Below are positions 5,853-6,203 of a stretch of 6,203 bases of DNA, piece by piece; the stretch's first letter is position 1; every line of letters starts with the position of its first letter. A model generated the notes under the pieces. The model saw only the letters and a list, made by a program, of their open reading frames with translations, did no database searches and was not told where the DNA came from. Location of the stretch: contig CAYRIF010000233.1 in the NCBI GenBank assembly GCA_964424205.1, forward strand, positions 1 through 6,203, in the 5' to 3' direction. The position numbers were made by a program, and so were the translations under genes. This DNA comes from CAYRIF01 sp964424205 (GTDB taxonomy: Bacteria > Bacteroidota > Bacteroidia > Cytophagales > Cyclobacteriaceae).

Positions 5853-6167
5853 ATGGCAGTAAATGCATCTATTACAACACGAAATTTGACCACTTTGGTA
5901 GAACCAACTGGTAACATATACGAATCTGTAGCGATTATCTCAAAAAGAGCAAAGCAGATTGCAATCACTTCTAAAGAAGAGCTGAATGCTAAATTGGCTG
6001 AATTTGCATCTTCGGTAGATAATCTGGAAGAGGTATTTGAAAACAGAGAGCAGATTGAAATCTCTAAATTTTATGAAAGAATGCCACGTCCTACGATTGT
6101 AGCGGCAGAGCAATTCCTCAATGATGAGCTGATGTACCGGGTTGCTGAAGACGAAGAAGGAAAATAA
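5853..6167 (+). CDS. rpoZ: DNA-directed RNA polymerase omega subunit (Bacteroidota type)
   Basis: A 104-residue cytoplasmic protein. Omega binds the beta-prime subunit and helps assemble and stabilise RNA polymerase. The hallmark is PTGNIYESVAIISKRAKQI at residues 18-36, corresponding to the omega region that reads N-x-(Y/F)-E-(A/S)-V-x-I-x-x-x-R-A in the family. LEEVFENREQIEISKFYERMPRPT and a C-terminal helical part follow, as in other Bacteroidota omega proteins, which are longer and diverged from the proteobacterial form. It starts 2 bp after the bamD stop and ends 7 bp before coaBC, so translation is probably coupled. No Shine-Dalgarno is seen. Confidence 0.92.
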   Translation: MAVNASITTRNLTTLVEPTGNIYESVAIISKRAKQIAITSKEELNAKLAEFASSVDNLEEVFENREQIEISKFYERMPRPTIVAAEQFLNDELMYRVAEDEEGK

Positions 6168-6174
6168 ATTCTCC

Positions 6175-6203
6175 ATGTTACGTGGAAAAAAAATTATTTT
6201 AGG
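6175..6203 (+). CDS. coaBC: CoaBC (phosphopantothenoylcysteine synthetase/decarboxylase), 5' fragment
   Basis: Only the first nine complete codons are present (MLRGKKIIL, next codon beginning GG), and the gene runs off the right edge. This start closely resembles the usual N-terminus of CoaBC/Dfp, in which a KKI-hydrophobic-G strand leads into the flavin-binding decarboxylase domain. CoaBC joins cysteine to 4'-phosphopantothenate and decarboxylates the product in coenzyme A synthesis. The identification rests on these few residues plus the conserved Bacteroidota order bamD-rpoZ-coaBC. The gap after rpoZ is 7 bp, so it belongs to the same operon. Confidence 0.7.

Overview
The window looks like chromosomal DNA from a member of the Bacteroidota, most likely outside Bacteroidales and closer to the Chitinophagia, Saprospiria, Sphingobacteriia or Flavobacteriia. 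The evidence is a type A T9SS C-terminal sorting domain, signal peptides that end just before Gln, an OstA-like protein next to tilS, the Bacteroidota-type omega subunit, AT-rich DNA with few Shine-Dalgarno sequences, and several matches to the Bacteroidota -7 promoter element TAnnTTTG.

Layout from left to right. Positions 1-454 hold no convincing gene. They contain a long A/T-rich hairpin (40-91) and a perfect 16-bp polypyrimidine tandem duplication (327-358). On the minus strand follow a small outer-membrane beta-barrel protein (455-931) and tilS, tRNA(Ile)-lysidine synthetase (993-2327). The barrel gene lies downstream of tilS but has its own good -7 element in the 61-bp gap. A 78-bp divergent junction separates tilS from an OstA/LptA-like periplasmic protein on the plus strand (2406-4034). 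A perfect 13-bp inverted repeat follows the OstA-like gene. Next is a small secreted protein with a T9SS sorting domain (4224-4931, GTG start), flanked by an 11/12 direct repeat. Last comes a tight plus-strand operon: bamD (5032-5850), rpoZ (5853-6167) and the first codons of coaBC (6175 to the window end). It is led by a perfect TATCTTTG -7 box.

Functionally this is mostly core housekeeping and envelope-building DNA. TilS serves isoleucine AUA decoding, the OstA-like protein probably serves LPS/lipooligosaccharide export, BamD serves outer-membrane protein insertion, the omega subunit serves RNA polymerase, and CoaBC serves coenzyme A synthesis. The accessory material is the small barrel protein and the T9SS cargo protein. 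I see no mobile element, CRISPR array, RNA gene or defence system, and nothing that amounts to a new multi-gene system. The points worth a second look are the hairpins and repeats, the back-to-back promoter boxes between tilS and the OstA gene, and the repeat-flanked T9SS gene with its CWGDDC motif.
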